Assembly: GCF_946479715.1 (NCBI RefSeq)
Contig: NZ_CAMLHF010000213.1
Span: 1 to 9,137, forward strand
Length of the DNA stretch: 9,137 nt
Reading direction: 5' to 3'
Origin: an uncultured Pedobacter sp.
GTDB taxonomy: Bacteria; Bacteroidota; Bacteroidia; Sphingobacteriales; Sphingobacteriaceae
Below the pieces are notes generated by a model, which did no database searches, was not told the DNA's origin, and saw nothing but the letters and a program-made list of their open reading frames with translations. Below are positions 6,075 through 9,137 of this stretch, in pieces; within the stretch, counting starts at the first letter, position 1, and the number at the start of each line of letters is the position of its first letter. The translations under genes and the position numbers were made by a program.

Positions 6075-8597
6075 ATGTACAGAATACACGATCTATTACA
6101 TGATCAAAAGGGGGGCAAATTTTTACTAAAGCGATTTTTCATGGAAGAAAATAAAGAAATAATAAATAATATAATCACAAAGGAAATTGTTGAGGAGCCG
6201 ATTCAGCATTTAAACAATCCGGTAACGGATATAAAACCAATAGTTAAAAAATATCTTAGTCCGGTACAAAGTGTTACAACAGTTGGAAACAAATTTTTCT
6301 TTGCTGATGGGGATGCTAAAGTTGAAATCAGAGTAGTAAGCGACGAAATTATTAGAGTTAGACTGGCACCACATGGTGTTTTTCTGGATGATTTCTCTTA
6401 TGCCGTTCCGGTGGTAGACCAAAAGGTAACCACATTTAAATTGGAAGAACTGCCAGAATATTATGCCATATCAACCAATACCGTTACTTGTAAAGTAAGA
6501 AAGGACGATTTCCACATCTCATTCACAGATAATCTGAACCAGAAGGTGATGAGTGAAGATGCTACACCAATGCATTGGGAAGAAAATATAGAATTTGGTG
6601 GCTATTACGTATATGCCACTAAAAAATGTGGGTCAGAAGAAAACTTCTTTGGTCTTGGTGATAAATCAGGAAACATGAACCTTAGAGGGCGTCATTTCCA
6701 AAACTGGAATACCGATGCATACTCATTTGGTTGGGATCAGGATCCATTGTACCGTACCATTCCCTTTTATGTTGGTGTAAATGAGCAGGCGGCTTATGGT
6801 ATTTTCTTCGATAATACCTTCCGTTCTTATTTTGATTTTGGAAGAGAAGACAACTCGAAAACCAGCTTCTGGGCTGATGGCGGCGAATTGCAATACTATT
6901 ACATCCACGGGCCACATATGATGGACGTGGTAAAAAGATATCAAACCCTAACAGGAACACACCCAATGCCTCCAAAATGGGCCTTAGGTTACCACCAGTG
7001 CAGGTGGAGTTACTATCCTGAAAAGAAGGTTAAAGAAATAGCAGAAGGCTTTAGATCCCGTAATATCCCTTGCGATGCCATTTATCTGGATATCGATTAT
7101 ATGGATGGCTACCGTTGCTTTACCTGGAATAAAAGTCATTTTCCTGATCCTAAAAGAATGATTAAGGAACTTGCAAACGATGGTTTCAAAACTGTTGTAA
7201 TGATAGATCCGGGTATTAAAGTTGATGATAACTACTGGGTATTTAAAGAAGGTAAGGAAAACAACTATTTCTGTCGCCGTAGCGACGACTATTTTATGGA
7301 AGGCCACGTTTGGCCGGGAAGATGTCAGTTCCCTGATTTTACCAACCCAACCGTAAGAGAGTGGTGGGGTAACCTATACAAAGAATTAGTAGACATAGGT
7401 GTTGCAGGAGTATGGAATGATATGAACGAGCCGGCAGTATTTGGCTCAGGAACATTCCCTAACGATGTAAGACATAACTACGATGGTTATAGAGGTTCTC
7501 ACCGCAAAGCCCATAATGTTTATGGCATGCAGATGGTACGCTCAACCTACGATGGCTTGAAAAAGCTAATGCGAAATAAGCGTCCGTTTACCATTACCCG
7601 TGCAGGGTATTCAGGTATGCAGCGCTATGGTTGTGTGTGGACCGGTGATAACGTAGCTACATGGGAACATTTAAAAATTGGTAATATCCAATGTCAGCGT
7701 ATGTCAGTTTCAGGCGTACCTTTTTGCGGAACCGATATAGGAGGTTTCAGTGGAGAGCCAGATCCGGAATTATTTACAAGATGGATCCAGTTAGGAACCT
7801 TCTCTCCGTTTATGCGTGCACACTCTGCTGGCGATACTGCTGAAAGAGAACCATGGAGTTTTGGAGAACCATATACGAGCATCAACAGAACATACATTGA
7901 ATTAAGATACAGGTTGCTTCCTTATCTGTATTCGGTATTCTGGGAGCATCACCGTTATGGCTTCCCAATTTTAAGACCGTTGGTAATGCTTGAGCAAGAA
8001 AATATCAGTAATGGCTACCGCCAGGATGAGTTTACATTTGGTGATAAAATATTGGTTTGCCCTGTTTTAGAGCAAGGTGCAGCATCCCGTATGGTTTATC
8101 TGCCAAAGGGAAAATGGTATAACTTCTGGACGCACGAAGTATTAACCGGAGAGAGCGAGCATAGCATTGCAACACCTTTAGATCATATGCCATTATTTGT
8201 TAGAGCAGGTTCCGTAATTCCGGAATATCCTGTAATGCAATATGTTGGCGAAAAAGACATTGATGAGGTATTGCTGAATGTTTATTTTTCTGATTATGAA
8301 GTGAATTCATTCTTGTACGAAGATCATGGTGATACATTTGCTTATGAGCAAGACATCTACTCAGAGAAAAAGTTCAGTGTAAAAGGAACGCAGTACGCGC
8401 TAACTATTGAGCAGTCTAGAAGTGGGTTGTATACTCCAAATTACGAGTTGTACAATTACAACATCGTTGGCTTGCCGTTTAACGTAAATAAGATCACGGT
8501 TGACGATCATGAAATCACCGATTATACTTTGGATGAGTTGAATTGTTTGCGTTTTAAATCAAATAAAAATTTCACAACAATAAAAATCTATAATTAA
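6075..8597 (+). CDS. Glycoside hydrolase family 31 alpha-glucosidase (cytoplasmic)
   Basis: This protein of 840 residues (818 from the alternative start) is a retaining GH31 enzyme that releases glucose from the non-reducing ends of alpha-glucans or oligosaccharides. An N-terminal beta-sandwich domain (about 60-280) includes FFGLGDKSGNMNLRG (191-205). The (beta/alpha)8 barrel (about 295-640) carries the family signature GVWNDMNEP, with nucleophile Asp449, and VWTGDN, with acid/base Asp525. Substrate-site motifs YLDIDYMDG (337-345), GTDIGGF (552-558) and RAHS (581-584) are intact. C-terminal beta domains follow (about 645-840). There is no signal peptide, so it should be cytoplasmic. It overlaps glgB by one base, which ties it to intracellular glycogen or maltodextrin turnover. 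The start is uncertain: residues 1-22 look unlike the family and include a six-G run, and the ATG at 6141 (MEENKEI) is a credible alternative. Neither ATG has a Shine-Dalgarno sequence. GH31 also contains alpha-xylosidases; the DIDYM sequence and glgB context favour alpha-glucosidase. Confidence 0.93.
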   Translation: MYRIHDLLHDQKGGKFLLKRFFMEENKEIINNIITKEIVEEPIQHLNNPVTDIKPIVKKYLSPVQSVTTVGNKFFFADGDAKVEIRVVSDEIIRVRLAPHGVFLDDFSYAVPVVDQKVTTFKLEELPEYYAISTNTVTCKVRKDDFHISFTDNLNQKVMSEDATPMHWEENIEFGGYYVYATKKCGSEENFFGLGDKSGNMNLRGRHFQNWNTDAYSFGWDQDPLYRTIPFYVGVNEQAAYGIFFDNTFRSYFDFGREDNSKTSFWADGGELQYYYIHGPHMMDVVKRYQTLTGTHPMPPKWALGYHQCRWSYYPEKKVKEIAEGFRSRNIPCDAIYLDIDYMDGYRCFTWNKSHFPDPKRMIKELANDGFKTVVMIDPGIKVDDNYWVFKEGKENNYFCRRSDDYFMEGHVWPGRCQFPDFTNPTVREWWGNLYKELVDIGVAGVWNDMNEPAVFGSGTFPNDVRHNYDGYRGSHRKAHNVYGMQMVRSTYDGLKKLMRNKRPFTITRAGYSGMQRYGCVWTGDNVATWEHLKIGNIQCQRMSVSGVPFCGTDIGGFSGEPDPELFTRWIQLGTFSPFMRAHSAGDTAEREPWSFGEPYTSINRTYIELRYRLLPYLYSVFWEHHRYGFPILRPLVMLEQENISNGYRQDEFTFGDKILVCPVLEQGAASRMVYLPKGKWYNFWTHEVLTGESEHSIATPLDHMPLFVRAGSVIPEYPVMQYVGEKDIDEVLLNVYFSDYEVNSFLYEDHGDTFAYEQDIYSEKKFSVKGTQYALTIEQSRSGLYTPNYELYNYNIVGLPFNVNKITVDDHEITDYTLDELNCLRFKSNKNFTTIKIYN

Positions 8598-9137
8598 TGG
8601 AAGTGCTTGCCTACAGTTTATTTAGCGATTTTGATATCTCATTATTTATTTCAGGCAAGCATTTTCGGTTGTATGAGAAATTTGGTGCACACCTTATACA
8701 ACACAATAAAACGGATGGAACTTACTTTGCTGTCTGGGCGCCAAATGCCCAGGCAGTAAATGTTACCGGAAATTTTAACCAATGGAACAAAACATCGCAC
8801 CAGCTTAACAGACGATTAGATTCCTCTGGCATATGGGAGGGTTTTATCCCAAACATTGGTAAAGGCGAAGTTTATAAATACGCCATTAAAGGTTTTGATG
8901 GCAGCGATATAGAAAAAGGCGATCCCTTTGCTACCAAATGGGAACATCCGCCAAGAACAGCTTCTATTGTTTGGGATACAGATTACACCTGGAAGGATAA
9001 AACATGGCTCAATAAGCGCCCAAAAGCAAATGCACTGAATACACCCATGTCGGTTTATGAAGTACATCTTGGCTCATGGCAGCGCGATCCATCAGAACCA
9101 AAAAGGGTATTAACCTACAAGGAAATAGCAGTAAGCC
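8597..9137 (+). CDS. glgB: 1,4-alpha-glucan (glycogen) branching enzyme, N-terminal part, cut by window edge
   Basis: The frame stays open from ATG at 8597 to the window end, giving the first 180 residues of a protein normally about 630-730 long. GlgB cuts alpha-1,4-glucan chains and reattaches them by alpha-1,6 bonds in the cytoplasm. The start resembles other branching enzymes (YSLFSDFDISLFISGKHFRL at 6-25). It is followed by a CBM48 domain (about 30-117) with GTYFAVWAPNAQAVNVTGNFN at its start. The linker has PRTASIVWDTDYTWKDKTW (119-137), and SVYEVHLGSW (152-161) opens the GH13 catalytic barrel. The catalytic residues lie beyond the edge and cannot be checked. The ATG overlaps the GH31 stop codon by one base (TAATG), so translation is probably coupled and both genes share one transcript. 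The related trehalohydrolase family also has CBM48 plus GH13, but the N-terminus fits GlgB much better. Confidence 0.93.
   Translation, partial: MEVLAYSLFSDFDISLFISGKHFRLYEKFGAHLIQHNKTDGTYFAVWAPNAQAVNVTGNFNQWNKTSHQLNRRLDSSGIWEGFIPNIGKGEVYKYAIKGFDGSDIEKGDPFATKWEHPPRTASIVWDTDYTWKDKTWLNKRPKANALNTPMSVYEVHLGSWQRDPSEPKRVLTYKEIAVS

Noticed and set aside
6682..7307. Overlapping minus-strand open frames within the GH31 gene
   Set aside because: They are antisense to the conserved catalytic barrel, and several mutually overlapping frames in one place point to codon-composition artefacts.

Overview
The window looks like a chromosomal segment of a Bacteroidota bacterium, most likely a Sphingobacteriaceae member such as a Pedobacter relative. 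The evidence is moderately AT-rich DNA, gene starts without Shine-Dalgarno sequences, a -33/-7 promoter of the Bacteroidota type (TTG-N19-TATATTTA), and a TonB-dependent receptor with the N-terminal carboxypeptidase-regulatory-like domain typical of this phylum. The genus is inferred from protein style, not proven.

Layout: positions 29-2825 hold a two-gene minus-strand unit. A periplasmic penicillin-acylase-family N-terminal nucleophile hydrolase (384-2825) is followed, after only 4 bases, by a small multi-pass membrane protein of unknown function (29-379). A 211-bp divergent intergenic region (2826-3036) separates it from a plus-strand TonB-dependent outer-membrane receptor (3037-5937). That intergenic region holds a recognisable promoter for the receptor, two imperfect direct repeats 31 bp apart (one overlapping the -33 element) and a separate 7-bp-arm inverted repeat. 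A clear intrinsic terminator (5985-6013) closes the receptor gene.

Downstream is a second plus-strand unit: a cytoplasmic GH31 alpha-glucosidase (6075-8597, or from 6141) overlapping by one base (TAATG) the start of a glycogen branching enzyme gene, glgB, which runs off the right edge (8597-9137). These two probably act together in intracellular glycogen or alpha-glucan turnover: GlgB introduces alpha-1,6 branches and the GH31 enzyme releases glucose from alpha-glucan or oligosaccharide ends. The receptor is not SusC-like and has no SusD neighbour, and a terminator separates it from the glucan genes, so its ligand cannot be inferred from them.

No RNA genes, CRISPR arrays, insertion sequences, prophage or defence genes are visible. 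All genes belong to known families apart from the small membrane protein. The points most worth a second look are the putative operator architecture in the divergent region, the tightly coupled acylase/membrane-protein pair, and the unresolved start of the GH31 gene.
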